DNA of 64,000 nt from JAJNBA01 sp963842295. Its GTDB lineage: Bacteria > Actinomycetota > UBA4738 > HRBIN12. Positions 9,084 to 17,175 of this stretch are shown here, piece by piece. The notes under the pieces were generated by a model. That model did no database searches, was not told the origin of the DNA, and was given only the letters and a program-made list of their open reading frames with translations. Every line of letters starts with the position of its first letter. Position 1 is the first letter of the stretch. The stretch is from the NCBI GenBank assembly GCA_963842295.1, contig CAWJFY010000009.1, positions 310,001 to 374,000 of the forward strand. Reading direction: 5' to 3'. A program made the translations under genes and the position numbers.

Positions 9084-9089
9084 TATCGT
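9084..9089 (+). promoter_or_regulatory. -10 box of a leaderless promoter for the GPDH-like gene
   Basis: TATCGT ends 6 nt before ATG 9096; no ribosome site lies between. It also supports 9096 as start over an in-frame ATG at 9036. Confidence 0.5.
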
Positions 9090-9095
9090 GGGCGC

Positions 9096-10088
9096 ATGGC
9101 GCAGGTGGCGGTCTTCGGGGCCGGCGCGATGGGAACGGCGTTCGCGATGCATTCGGCGCGCGCCGGCCTCCCCACGTCGCTCTGGGCGAACGAGCATGAT
9201 CTGGCCGCCTACGCGGCGATGCGAGACGAGCGGAAGCATCCACTGCTCCCCGAGCATCTGCCGGACGGGGTCGAGCTGCACGGGCCGAACGAGCTCGACG
9301 AGGCGGCCCGCGACGTGGAGGTCGCCGTACTGGCGGCGAACTCGGGTGGGGCTCGCTCGTTGGCGTCCATGGTGCGCGAACACGTCGCGGGCGCCCGCGT
9401 GGCGGTCTCCGTGGCCAAGGGCCTCGAACCCACCACGGGGAAACGGATGAGCGAGGTCTACGGCGACGAGATCGCCGGCGCCGACATCGTGGTGGTGGGC
9501 GGCCCGTGCCTCGCCCGCGAGCTCGCGGAAGGTCTCCCCACGGCGGCGATCTGGGCCGCCGGCCCCGTGTCGATCGCCGAAGAGGCGGGCAAGCCGTTCG
9601 ACGACCGTCATTACCAGCTCTCGTACTCCGACGACGTCGTTGGCGTCGAGCTCTGTTCCATGATGAAGAACGTCGCCGCGATCGGCCTCGGCTTGTTGGA
9701 CGGGCTCGGCAAGAGCACAGGCATCGGCTATCAGAACGCGAAGGCGGCGCTGTTCACGAGGGCCGCGCAGGAGATCGTCGAACTCGTGACCGATCTGGGC
9801 GGCAGGCCCGAGACGGCGATGGGCCTCGCGGGGATCGGCGATCAGCTGGTCACGAGCCTCGGTGGCCGGAATCGCCTGTACGGGGAGCTCGTGGGAACCG
9901 GCGACCCGCCCGACGACACCCTCCGCGAGCTAGAGGCCGGTGGACTCACGGTCGAAGGCGTCGGATCGACGCGCGACGTGCGGCGCCTCGCCTCCGAGTG
10001 CGGCGTTCGGCTGCCGTATCACGAAGCGGTCCATCGGGTGCTCTTCGAGGGCGCCCGTCCCGACGAGGTCCTGGAGGTGCTGCGATGA
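9096..10088 (+). CDS. NAD(P)-dependent glycerol-3-phosphate dehydrogenase-like protein
   Basis: 330 residues of the GpsA fold. The N-terminal Rossmann motif is VFGAGAMGTAFAMHSARAG; the catalytic lysine sits in CSMMKNVAAIGLG, and the conserved NAKAALFTR and GLAGIGDQL follow. GpsA reduces dihydroxyacetone phosphate to sn-glycerol-3-phosphate for phospholipid backbones. The sequence is somewhat diverged, so a related sugar-phosphate substrate is possible. The stop overlaps the glpX ATG by 4 bases (ATGA), so the two are translated together. Confidence 0.78.
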   Translation: MAQVAVFGAGAMGTAFAMHSARAGLPTSLWANEHDLAAYAAMRDERKHPLLPEHLPDGVELHGPNELDEAARDVEVAVLAANSGGARSLASMVREHVAGARVAVSVAKGLEPTTGKRMSEVYGDEIAGADIVVVGGPCLARELAEGLPTAAIWAAGPVSIAEEAGKPFDDRHYQLSYSDDVVGVELCSMMKNVAAIGLGLLDGLGKSTGIGYQNAKAALFTRAAQEIVELVTDLGGRPETAMGLAGIGDQLVTSLGGRNRLYGELVGTGDPPDDTLRELEAGGLTVEGVGSTRDVRRLASECGVRLPYHEAVHRVLFEGARPDEVLEVLR

Positions 10089-11080
10089 CGAACCGGATCC
10101 GTCCCGACCGAAACCTCGCGATGGAGCTCGCGCGCGTGACCGAAGCCGCCGCGCTCGCCGCCGGACGCTGGATCGGCCGCGGCGACAAGATCGGTGCCGA
10201 TCAGGCGGCCGTCGATGCGATGCGCTTCATGATCGACTCGGTGTCGATGGACGGCGTCGTCGTCATCGGCGAGGGCGAGAAGGACGAAGCCCCGATGCTC
10301 TACAACGGCGAGGCCGTCGGGAACGGGTCGGGGCCGGCGGTCGATGTCGCGGTCGACCCGATCGACGGCACACGTCTCACGGCGACGGGACAGCCCAACG
10401 CCGTCTCGGTGATCGCATTGGCCGAACGAGGGACGATGTTCTTCCCGGACGTCGCCGTCTACATGGAGAAGGTCGCAACGGGACCGGAGGCCGCCGACGT
10501 GATCGACGTGACCGCGCCGCCCGAGGAGAACGTCCGGCAGGTTGCGAAGGCGAAAGGGATCAAGGTCGAGGAGGTCTCCGTGATGATCCTCGACCGCCCT
10601 CGCCATGAGTCGATCATCGACGCCGTCCGAGAGATCGGTGCCCGTGTGTTCTTGATCACTGACGGGGACGTCGAGGGCGCGATCTCCGCGGCGGCGCCAC
10701 GCGCGGGCGTGGACCTGTTGATCGGGATCGGCGGAACCCCGGAGGGGGTCGTCGCTGCCGCAGCGCTGAAATGCATGGGTGGAGCGATCCAGGGACGCCT
10801 CGCACCCAGGAACGATGAGGAACGCGAACAGCTCCAGAGCGCGGGCCTCGATGCGGACCGGGTGCTGACGACCGAGGATCTCGTGTCCGGAAAGGACGTG
10901 TTCTTCGCAGCGACGGGGATCACCGAGGGCTCATTGCTCCGTGGCGTCCGCTACTGGCCGGATGGCGCCACGACGCATTCCCTCGTGATGCGATCGCGTT
11001 CCGGCACGATCCGATGGGTCGACGCGGAGCACCGATTCGAGAAACTCGAGGGGATATCGGGTGTCGATTACCGGCGTTGA
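10085..11080 (+). CDS. glpX: Fructose-1,6-bisphosphatase class II
   Basis: 331 residues, normal length for GlpX. Signatures are VIGEGEKDEAPML near residue 60, the metal-binding DPIDGT, and GIGGTPEGVVAAAALKCMGG near residue 215. It removes the 1-phosphate of fructose-1,6-bisphosphate, the committing step of gluconeogenesis, and is the usual FBPase of actinobacteria. The start is ATG 10085, overlapping the preceding stop; the frame is open further upstream but only as a shadow of the previous gene. Confidence 0.92.
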   Translation: MTNRIRPDRNLAMELARVTEAAALAAGRWIGRGDKIGADQAAVDAMRFMIDSVSMDGVVVIGEGEKDEAPMLYNGEAVGNGSGPAVDVAVDPIDGTRLTATGQPNAVSVIALAERGTMFFPDVAVYMEKVATGPEAADVIDVTAPPEENVRQVAKAKGIKVEEVSVMILDRPRHESIIDAVREIGARVFLITDGDVEGAISAAAPRAGVDLLIGIGGTPEGVVAAAALKCMGGAIQGRLAPRNDEEREQLQSAGLDADRVLTTEDLVSGKDVFFAATGITEGSLLRGVRYWPDGATTHSLVMRSRSGTIRWVDAEHRFEKLEGISGVDYRR

Positions 11081-11116
11081 CGTATCGCGCACCGGGAATC
11101 CGAGGGGTTCGTCGGA

Positions 11117-11122
11117 TATGCT
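11117..11122 (+). promoter_or_regulatory. -10 box for the zinc-ribbon/AT-hook gene
   Basis: TATGCT, 29 nt before ATG 11152. A GAGAGGA ribosome site follows, giving a short-leader message independent of glpX. Confidence 0.4.
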
Positions 11123-11151
11123 GCCGACATCCCGACCGAGAGGAACCCATC

Positions 11152-11475
11152 ATGGCTGAGAGAACGATCGTCGTGTGCGACGTGTGCGGGAAACCCGCCA
11201 GTGAAACGGTGACGATCAAGGTCGGGCGGGGCAACTTCGCGAAGGACCTCTGCGCGACCCACGTGACGGAGCTGATCGCAGGCGCGCGTCGGCCGCGCCC
11301 GGGGCGCCCTCGCAAGATGGCCGGATCGGGGCAGGCGGCCGCCGCGCCGAAGCGCCGCGGTCGCCCTCGGAAGACAGCCGCCGGTCGGAAGAAGACGGCG
11401 GCCAGCCGGCGCAAGGCGACCGGCGGCCGGAGGAAGACTCAGGCGTCGGCGTCAGGCACGCGCTCGGCCAAGTAG
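11152..11475 (+). CDS. Small zinc-ribbon protein with AT-hook basic tail (Lsr2-like layout)
   Basis: 107 residues. The first 45 hold a putative zinc knuckle (CDVCGK then CATH) around a short beta-rich segment, SETVTIKVGRGNFAKDL. The rest is Lys/Arg/Ala-rich with two AT-hook-like cores, RPRPGRPRK and KRRGRPRK, and histone-like KKTAASRRK repeats. Size and plan recall actinobacterial Lsr2: an N-terminal oligomerising beta hairpin and a C-terminal minor-groove RGR motif. The Cys pairs are not part of classic Lsr2. Likely a nucleoid-associated DNA-binding protein. It overlaps the convergent winged-helix gene by 37 bases. Confidence 0.7.
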   Translation: MAERTIVVCDVCGKPASETVTIKVGRGNFAKDLCATHVTELIAGARRPRPGRPRKMAGSGQAAAAPKRRGRPRKTAAGRKKTAASRRKATGGRRKTQASASGTRSAK

Positions 11476-11675
11476 TAGACGCCCGTCGTCCGTTTCTCGA
11501 TCAGGCCGTCGCGCGCCAGCTCCTTGAGCGTCGTCTGCACCTGCCTGCGCACGTCGGGACACTCGAAGGGGTCGAGGTAACCGCGCCGAAGAGCGATGTC
11601 CTGGATCTTGGTCCAGTGGAGCGGAGCGGCTTCCTCCGTCAGGACGGCGAGGACGGCGGCGCGCGGGTCCATCAC
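11439..11675 (-). CDS. Small winged-helix protein (HARE-HTH-like)
   Basis: 78 residues forming one winged helix: PRAAVLAVLTEEAAPLHWTK then VRRQVQTTLKELARDGLI and the wing EKRTTGVYYLAE. The pattern resembles the HARE-HTH module, a DNA-binding domain found in restriction systems and RNA polymerase delta. Starts possible at GTG 11675 or ATG 11672; the GTG overlaps the stop of the upstream oxidoreductase (GTGA), so they are coupled. The 3' end runs antisense into the zinc-ribbon gene tail. Confidence 0.65.
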   Translation of the reverse strand: MMDPRAAVLAVLTEEAAPLHWTKIQDIALRRGYLDPFECPDVRRQVQTTLKELARDGLIEKRTTGVYYLAERVPDADA

Positions 11676-12670
11676 GTCCCTCGCGCGGGAGCGATCACGC
11701 GCTCCGCGAACAGCTCGACCTGCTCAGGTTCGTGGATCGCGAACGGTAGGACCCACGGCGACACGATGATCTCCCGGACGCCGAGCGCCTCGAACGCGCC
11801 GACGCGCTCGAGTATCTGTTCGGGGGTACCCGACAACGTGTCGGCGAACCAGGTCGCATAATCGTCGGCTGCCATCGAGTTCCCCGGGGCGGCGGCGCGG
11901 CCGCGTTCGAATGCGGCCCGCGCCGCCGCCTCGCCCTCTCCGATAAGCGAATAGAGACCGACGGAGAGGCCGAACGTCGAAGGGTCGCGGCCCTCCGCCT
12001 CGCATGCCGCGCGAATATCGGAGACCTTCCCCCCATAGGCCTCGGGCGACATCCGCCACACCACGTTCCATCCGTCCGCCAGTCGCGCCGCCAGCCGGAG
12101 GAGCCGGGGACCGCCCTTGCCGCCCACCCACAGTGGAGGTGGGCGATCGGGCGCCGGACGGAGGATGGCTTCACGGAGGGTGATGGTGGGGCCCGCGTAC
12201 GTCACGGCTTCTCCGTCGAAGAGCCTCCCCAACACCTCGACCGACTCCTCCAGCACCGCGAACCGCTCCCCGGCCGACCCGAACCGATATCCGAACGCCT
12301 CGAACTCCTCCGCCATCCAGCCGGCGCCGAGCCCGAGATCGAAGCGCCCGCCCGAGATGAGGTCGATGTCGGTGGCCGCCTTCGCGAGGAGCGCCGGATG
12401 TCGGAACGCGGCGCACAGGACGAGCGTCCCCAACCGGATGCGGTCGGTCACCGCGGCGATACCCGCGAGTGTCGTGAGCGGCTCCAGCGACGCGATCGGC
12501 GACGGATCCGCGCCGTACCTGGCGAACGAGTAGAAGAAATGATCCGACACCCAGACCGAGTCGAAGCCCAGGTTCTCCGCCCTCCGTGCCCACTCGCTCG
12601 CGTCCTCGAACGAGATCTGCCCGGATGGGAACGAGAAGCCGTAGTGCGGCAGACTCAACCCGAAGCGCAT
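11672..12670 (-). CDS. LLM-class (F420-dependent type) oxidoreductase
   Basis: 332 residues of the luciferase-like monooxygenase fold. Markers are the N-terminal GLSLPHYG, LGFDSVWVSDHF, RIRLGTLVLCAAFRHPALLA, and GRFDLGLGAGWMAEEFEAFG. In actinobacteria this class mostly uses reduced F420 to move hydride to or from diverse substrates; FMN use cannot be excluded. A TATCCT box 6 nt before the ATG points to a leaderless message. The winged-helix gene follows with a 4-base overlap. Confidence 0.82.
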   Translation of the reverse strand: MRFGLSLPHYGFSFPSGQISFEDASEWARRAENLGFDSVWVSDHFFYSFARYGADPSPIASLEPLTTLAGIAAVTDRIRLGTLVLCAAFRHPALLAKAATDIDLISGGRFDLGLGAGWMAEEFEAFGYRFGSAGERFAVLEESVEVLGRLFDGEAVTYAGPTITLREAILRPAPDRPPPLWVGGKGGPRLLRLAARLADGWNVVWRMSPEAYGGKVSDIRAACEAEGRDPSTFGLSVGLYSLIGEGEAAARAAFERGRAAAPGNSMAADDYATWFADTLSGTPEQILERVGAFEALGVREIIVSPWVLPFAIHEPEQVELFAERVIAPARGT

Positions 12671-12676
12671 CCGGCG

Positions 12677-12682
12677 AGGATA
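12677..12682 (-). promoter_or_regulatory. -10 box of a leaderless promoter for the LLM oxidoreductase
   Basis: On the reverse strand TATCCT ends 6 nt before ATG 12670; no ribosome site is present. Confidence 0.5.
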
Positions 12683-12691
12683 GTCAGGGAC

Positions 12692-13495
12692 TCAGGGGAC
12701 CGGGCCCGAGGACGGGATCTCTCCGCGACCACTGAGGCTGCCGTGGAGGAGCACCTTCCCGCGCGCATCCCGGACTTCCACGGCCTCGAAGGCGGTGAGG
12801 CTCTCGACGAACCGGCCCCACACCACGCCGCCATCGCCCGAATCCAATTCGCGGATACGGCCCACCACGAACGCGTTCGCCCGATCCCCCACCAGCCGGA
12901 CCTCGAGAGGGAACTGAGGGGCGCGAAGACCGTCGAGTCCGATCAGCGCGACGAGGACGAGGTCGTGGGAAGACGGCGCCAGGACGACCGTGGCGTCGCC
13001 GGCTCCGGACCGCCCGCGCGGCGAGACGAGCGTCGCGGATTCGATGACGTTCTTCGGATCGGCGCCCTCGATCTGGGCGATCACGTCTTGCCGGAAGGAG
13101 GCAAGTGCCTCCTGTTGCCGCTGGCGCTGCCTGTCCACTTGATCCTCGAGACGACCCGCGCGTCCCGCCATCACGGCACCCCAGCCGAGTCCGGAGAGCG
13201 CGAGCATCGCGGCGAGGACGCCGGCTGCGGCGACGCGGCTCCGTCGCGGCGACGCAGCCCGGCCCCGACTCGCCGCCACCCGAACCGTCTCGACGACCCG
13301 CTCCTCGAGCTCCGCCGGCGGCTCCACCGGCGCCACGGAGTAGGCCAGCGTGGCGGCGGCCCTCTGCAGCTCCCCCGCCTCCTTCCTGCACGCCGCGCAC
13401 CATTCCAGGTGGCGGTCGAGGGAGGACCCGTCCCCGTCCGTCAGGACGCCGAGAGCGTGCTCAGCGAGCCGCTCGCGAACGGCGAGGCAGTTCAC
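12692..13495 (-). CDS. Membrane anti-sigma factor with zinc-finger (RskA-type)
   Basis: 267 residues. The N terminus carries an anti-sigma zinc finger, HLEWCAAC (HxxxCxxC). A membrane helix lies near residues 100-120 (VLAAMLALSGLGWGAVMAG), followed by an external RskA-like domain. It would hold the cognate sigma factor at the membrane until proteolysis. The GTG at 13495 overlaps the sigma stop by 4 bases, which fixes the start; a longer open frame to 13870 is antisense-like sequence inside the sigma gene. Confidence 0.83.
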   Translation of the reverse strand: MNCLAVRERLAEHALGVLTDGDGSSLDRHLEWCAACRKEAGELQRAAATLAYSVAPVEPPAELEERVVETVRVAASRGRAASPRRSRVAAAGVLAAMLALSGLGWGAVMAGRAGRLEDQVDRQRQRQQEALASFRQDVIAQIEGADPKNVIESATLVSPRGRSGAGDATVVLAPSSHDLVLVALIGLDGLRAPQFPLEVRLVGDRANAFVVGRIRELDSGDGGVVWGRFVESLTAFEAVEVRDARGKVLLHGSLSGRGEIPSSGPVP

Positions 13496-14064
13496 AGGAT
13501 CTCCTTGCCTTCGTTCGCGCGTCGGACCTTGATCATCGCCGTACGGAGCCGTGTCTTCACGGTTCCCAGAGGGATCCCGTCGGCCTCCGAGATCTCCCTC
13601 GCCGTCAGGCCACGGAAGTACGCGCGGGTCAGCAAGCGTCGTTCGGCCTCCGTCAGCGACGCGAGAGCCCGCGTGGCCGCATCTCGCTCCTCGACCACGT
13701 CTTCCTCGCTCGCGGCGGGCGCATCGGGAACCTCGTCCACCAGCACGAGGGTGGGTCGGCGAGCACCTGTCTCGCGGCGGAGACGGTCGACGGCGAGGTT
13801 GTGCGCGATGGTCATGAGCCAGGTCGACAGGCGCCCCCGCGCCGGATCGAATCGCGCGGCCTTGCGCCACGCGGTGAGGAAGACGTCTTGCGTGAGCTCC
13901 TCGGCCGACTCCCTGGATCCGAGCAGCCGCATCCCGAGGGAGAACACGGGACGCCCGAACCTCGAGTAGAGAGCGCGGATGGCATCGTCTTCACCGTTGA
14001 GGAGACCCTCCATCAGTTGTTGCTCTTCCCTGGGGAGGAGCGGACCTTCGTGCCGAGCGTCCAC
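13492..14064 (-). CDS. ECF RNA polymerase sigma factor (SigK/SigE-like)
   Basis: 190 residues with region 2 (SAEELTQDVFLTAWRKAARF, then STWLMTIAHNLAVDRLRR) and region 4 (GLTAREISEADGIPLGTVKT). No region 1 or 3, as expected for ECF factors. GTG 14064 has a GAGAGGA site 6 nt upstream. The anti-sigma gene follows with GTGA overlap, so the pair is translated together. The promoters it controls are not evident here. Confidence 0.9.
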   Translation of the reverse strand: MDARHEGPLLPREEQQLMEGLLNGEDDAIRALYSRFGRPVFSLGMRLLGSRESAEELTQDVFLTAWRKAARFDPARGRLSTWLMTIAHNLAVDRLRRETGARRPTLVLVDEVPDAPAASEEDVVEERDAATRALASLTEAERRLLTRAYFRGLTAREISEADGIPLGTVKTRLRTAMIKVRRANEGKEIL

Positions 14065-14193
14065 TCGGGTTCCTCTCGGTATACGGAGCCTTCGGCATCG
14101 AAGACTTTGCGGACCCTTGCCCCCGATATTCGCACGGTTGCACCGGGAGGGAAACGCCGAGTACCGGTCGAGGCCGGCCAGAACCGCGCGGGG

Positions 14194-14199
14194 TAGGCT
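14194..14199 (+). promoter_or_regulatory. -10 box for nfeD-SPFH
   Basis: TAGGCT lies 42 nt before GTG 14242, in the 177-base gap between the divergent sigma gene and nfeD. Confidence 0.35.
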
Positions 14200-14241
14200 G
14201 GCGCATCAGGGGAAAGAAACCCGCGCAGGAGCGCTGACCAG

Positions 14242-15585
14242 GTGATCGAGACGTCGAGGACCACCCGGATGTTGGTCGGCGCCGTGCTCCTGGTCGCCGG
14301 CCTCGCATCCTCCGCCTCCGCTCAGTCGGCCCCATCTTCGGTCGTCCGGTTGTCGCTCGAGGGCGTCGTCGACCCCTTCGTTGCGGACTACCTCCGGGAA
14401 GGTATCGAAGGGGCGGAGGGAGCCGCCGCCGTGCTCATCACGATCGATACACCGGGGGGTCTCAGCTCCTCGATGCAAGAGATCATCAAGGCGATCGAGG
14501 CATCCACGACCCCGGTGATCTGCTACGTGTCGCCAGAAGGCGCGAGGGCCGCATCAGCGGGAGCCTTCATCCTCATGGCATGCCACGTCGCCGCCATGGC
14601 GCCTGCCACCAACGTGGGCGCCTCCACACCCGTCGGGATCGGCGGGGTGACGCTCGCTCGGAAGGTCGAGGAGGACGCGGCAGCGACGATGCGGAAGCTC
14701 GCCGAGCAACGGGGACGCAACGCGGAGCTCGCCGAGACGTTCGTCACGGAGTCGAAGAGCATCACCGCGCAGGAAGCCCTCGATGGCGACATCATCGACC
14801 TGATCGCTGACTCCGAGCGCGAGCTCCTGGAGCTGGTCGACGGGATGGACGTGGTGGTCGCGGACGGAGTCTCGACAACCCTGCACACCGCCGACGCGTC
14901 GATCGATGACGTCGCGATGACGCCCGGCGTCGGGTTCCTCCATGGATTGTTCGATCCGAACCTCGCCTTCATCTTCTTCTGGCTCGGTCTCGCGTTGATC
15001 GTGCTGGAGCTGATCGTCCCCGGACACGTCTTCTCCGGAACGCTCGGCACCATCATGCTGCTGCTCTCGATCGTGTCGTTCGGGTTGTTGCCCGTGCGGT
15101 TGATCGGGATCGCGCTGCTCGTCGCCTCGGTGGTGTTCTTCGTCGTCGAGTTGAAGGTTCCGGGTCTCGGGATCTGGTCGGCGGCCGGCATCGTGTCACT
15201 CGTCCTGGGCGGGCTCTTCTTGTTCGACAGTGCCGGGGGCGTCCGTGTCTCGCCCTTCGCGATCGTGCCCGTGGCCGCCTTGATGGCATCGTTCTTCGGG
15301 TTCGTCGTCGCGAAGGCCCTGGCGATGAGGCATCTCCCCGCCGCGCAGGGAGCGGAGGCCGTCGTCGGCCGGGAGGGCGTGGTGCTCGCCGCGGGGCTCG
15401 ATCCCGGGGGTGTCGTCCGGGTGGCGGCCGAGGAGTGGATGGCCAGGTCGGCGAGCGGCCCCATCCCCGAGGGGTCCAAGATCCGCGTGACCAGGCTCGA
15501 CGGACTCGTGCTGACCGTCGAGCCGCTCGAACCCGAGCACGTGCCCGCCGGCGGCGCCCAGCCGGCCCGAGGAGGGAACACCTGA
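14242..15585 (+). CDS. NfeD-family membrane serine protease
   Basis: 447 residues. A signal peptide (about 1-28, ending ASSASAQS) leads to a ClpP-class protease domain. It has LITIDTPGG near residue 75, the Ser of ARAASAGAFILMA, and a Lys in the next helix. Four or five membrane segments lie at about 230-370, then a C-terminal OB-fold NfeD domain. These proteases cut SPFH partners and act in membrane quality control. The SPFH gene follows with TGATG overlap, so the two form the classic pair. GTG start with AGGAG about 12 nt upstream. Confidence 0.9.
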   Translation: MIETSRTTRMLVGAVLLVAGLASSASAQSAPSSVVRLSLEGVVDPFVADYLREGIEGAEGAAAVLITIDTPGGLSSSMQEIIKAIEASTTPVICYVSPEGARAASAGAFILMACHVAAMAPATNVGASTPVGIGGVTLARKVEEDAAATMRKLAEQRGRNAELAETFVTESKSITAQEALDGDIIDLIADSERELLELVDGMDVVVADGVSTTLHTADASIDDVAMTPGVGFLHGLFDPNLAFIFFWLGLALIVLELIVPGHVFSGTLGTIMLLLSIVSFGLLPVRLIGIALLVASVVFFVVELKVPGLGIWSAAGIVSLVLGGLFLFDSAGGVRVSPFAIVPVAALMASFFGFVVAKALAMRHLPAAQGAEAVVGREGVVLAAGLDPGGVVRVAAEEWMARSASGPIPEGSKIRVTRLDGLVLTVEPLEPEHVPAGGAQPARGGNT

Positions 15586-16508
15586 TGGACTTCACCAGCC
15601 CGGCTTTCATCATCTTGGCCGTCGTCATCGTGCTGGCCATCCTGCTCCTGGCCAATGCGATCCGTATCGTGCCCGAATACCAACGACTCGTGGTGTTCCG
15701 ACTCGGGCGACTGCTTGGGGTGAAGGGACCGGGACTCATCCTGCTGATCCCCATCGTGGACAAAGGGGTCAACGTGGACCTCCGCGAGTTCTTCCTGGAG
15801 ATCCCGAGGCAGGACTCGATCACGAAGGACAACGCGCCGATCTCTGTCGACTTCATCACGTTCTACAAGGTCGTCGATCCCGGGATGAGCGTGATCCAGG
15901 TCGGGAACTTCGCCGGCGCGGCGCAGGCGCTCGCCTCTACCACCCTGCGAGCGGTCATCGGTGACATCCCCCTGGATGACGTGCTCGCCAAGCGCGACGA
16001 GATCAACCAGATCCTGCGTGCGAAGCTCGACGAGGTGACCGAGCGGTGGGGCGTGAAGGTCACGAACGTCGAGATCCGCGAGATCATCCCGCCACCGAGC
16101 GTCCAGGAGGCGATGACGAGACAGATGTCCGCGGAGCGCTCCCGTCGGGCCATCGTCCTCGAAGCGGACGGTACGAAATCTGCCGCGATCACGGTCGCGG
16201 AGGGCAACAAGGCGTCGGCGATCCTGAACGCCGAAGGGAGCAAGGCGTCGGCGATCCTCACGGCCGAGGGCGAACGACAGGCCGCGATCCTGCGTGCCGA
16301 GGGGTTCGCTCTGGCACTGAGCACCATCAATGAGCAAGCCGCGACGGCGGACCAGAAGACGATCAGCCTCCAATATCTCGAGACCCTCAAGCAGATCGGC
16401 GCCTCGCCGGCCTCGAAGATCGTCGTGCCCATGGAATTGTCCGGCCTCGTCTCCGGGATGGTCGCGCTCGCCGACCTGGCGAAGGACAACGGCGGTCGGG
16501 GCGCCTGA
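15585..16508 (+). CDS. SPFH/Band 7 membrane scaffold (slipin-like)
   Basis: 307 residues. An N-terminal hairpin membrane segment (about 5-25) precedes the SPFH domain, with IRIVPEYQRLVVFRLGRLLG and PQDSITKDN-type core segments. A coiled-coil tail holds near-repeats of EGxKASAIL/AEGERQAAIL (about 210-245). Slipins oligomerise in the membrane and organise lipid domains. ATG 15585 shares one base with the nfeD stop. Confidence 0.9.
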   Translation: MDFTSPAFIILAVVIVLAILLLANAIRIVPEYQRLVVFRLGRLLGVKGPGLILLIPIVDKGVNVDLREFFLEIPRQDSITKDNAPISVDFITFYKVVDPGMSVIQVGNFAGAAQALASTTLRAVIGDIPLDDVLAKRDEINQILRAKLDEVTERWGVKVTNVEIREIIPPPSVQEAMTRQMSAERSRRAIVLEADGTKSAAITVAEGNKASAILNAEGSKASAILTAEGERQAAILRAEGFALALSTINEQAATADQKTISLQYLETLKQIGASPASKIVVPMELSGLVSGMVALADLAKDNGGRGA

Positions 16509-16602
16509 AGCCGGAGCGAGCAGTAGGTCTGGGGTGGCTCCTCCCGCGCAACACGGGACTGCGATCGGAGGAACTCCCGGGACCTGCGCGGTGTAGACAG
16601 CC

Positions 16603-17175
16603 GTGAAGGGAAGAGCTCCCGTGGAGGGCCGACCACTGGAGGACGCCGAGCTCGCACGGCGAGCCCGTGAGGGCGACGACGCTGCGTACGAGGATCTGGT
16701 GAAGCGGTACGGGCAGATCGCCTTCCGTGTCGCTTGGTTGGTCACGCGCGATCGCGGCGAGGCGGAGGACTCGGCCCAGGAGGCATTCGTGAAGGCCTAC
16801 TACGCGCTCCCCCGGTTCCGGCCGGACGCTCCGTTCCGGCCGTGGCTGCTGAGGATCGTCGCGAACGAGGCGCGGAACAGAGCGCGATCCACCCACCGTC
16901 GCCAGGGCCTGGCCCTGCGCGCGGCCGCGGTCTCCGACGGGGACGCGGCCCCGTCCCCGGAGACCGCGGCCATGGCGGGAGAGGATCGCGAAGCACTGGT
17001 CGCCGCGATCAACCGGCTGTCGCTTTCCGACCGCGAGGTGATCGGGTACCGGTTCCTGCTCGGCCTCTCCGAGAGCGAGACGGCGGACGTACTCGACGTG
17101 CGCCTGGGAACGGTGAAGTCGAGGCTCTCCAGGGCGATGGCGCGATTGCGGAGCACTCTCGAGGAGCCGGCATGA
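16603..17175 (+). CDS. ECF RNA polymerase sigma factor
   Basis: 190 residues with region 2 (AEDSAQEAFVKAYYALPRF, PWLLRIVANEARNRAR) and region 4 (LSESETADVLDVRLGTVKSR). It starts at GTG 16603, 95 bases after the SPFH gene; a further GTG at 16621 is possible. The stop overlaps the anti-sigma-like gene (ATGA). It differs clearly from the sigma at 13.5-14.1 kb in both regions, so the two pairs are not a recent duplication. Confidence 0.88.
   Translation: MKGRAPVEGRPLEDAELARRAREGDDAAYEDLVKRYGQIAFRVAWLVTRDRGEAEDSAQEAFVKAYYALPRFRPDAPFRPWLLRIVANEARNRARSTHRRQGLALRAAAVSDGDAAPSPETAAMAGEDREALVAAINRLSLSDREVIGYRFLLGLSESETADVLDVRLGTVKSRLSRAMARLRSTLEEPA

Noticed and set aside
14013..14264. 83-codon reverse frame between the sigma gene and nfeD
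   Set aside because: Part looks protein-like, but it overlaps both the sigma start and the nfeD start, with no ribosome site or homology I can recognise.
14523..16745. 740-codon reverse-strand open frame
   Set aside because: It lies antisense to nfeD and the SPFH gene, has low-complexity Ser/Thr/Pro/Arg composition and no domain; an effect of GC-rich codon positions.
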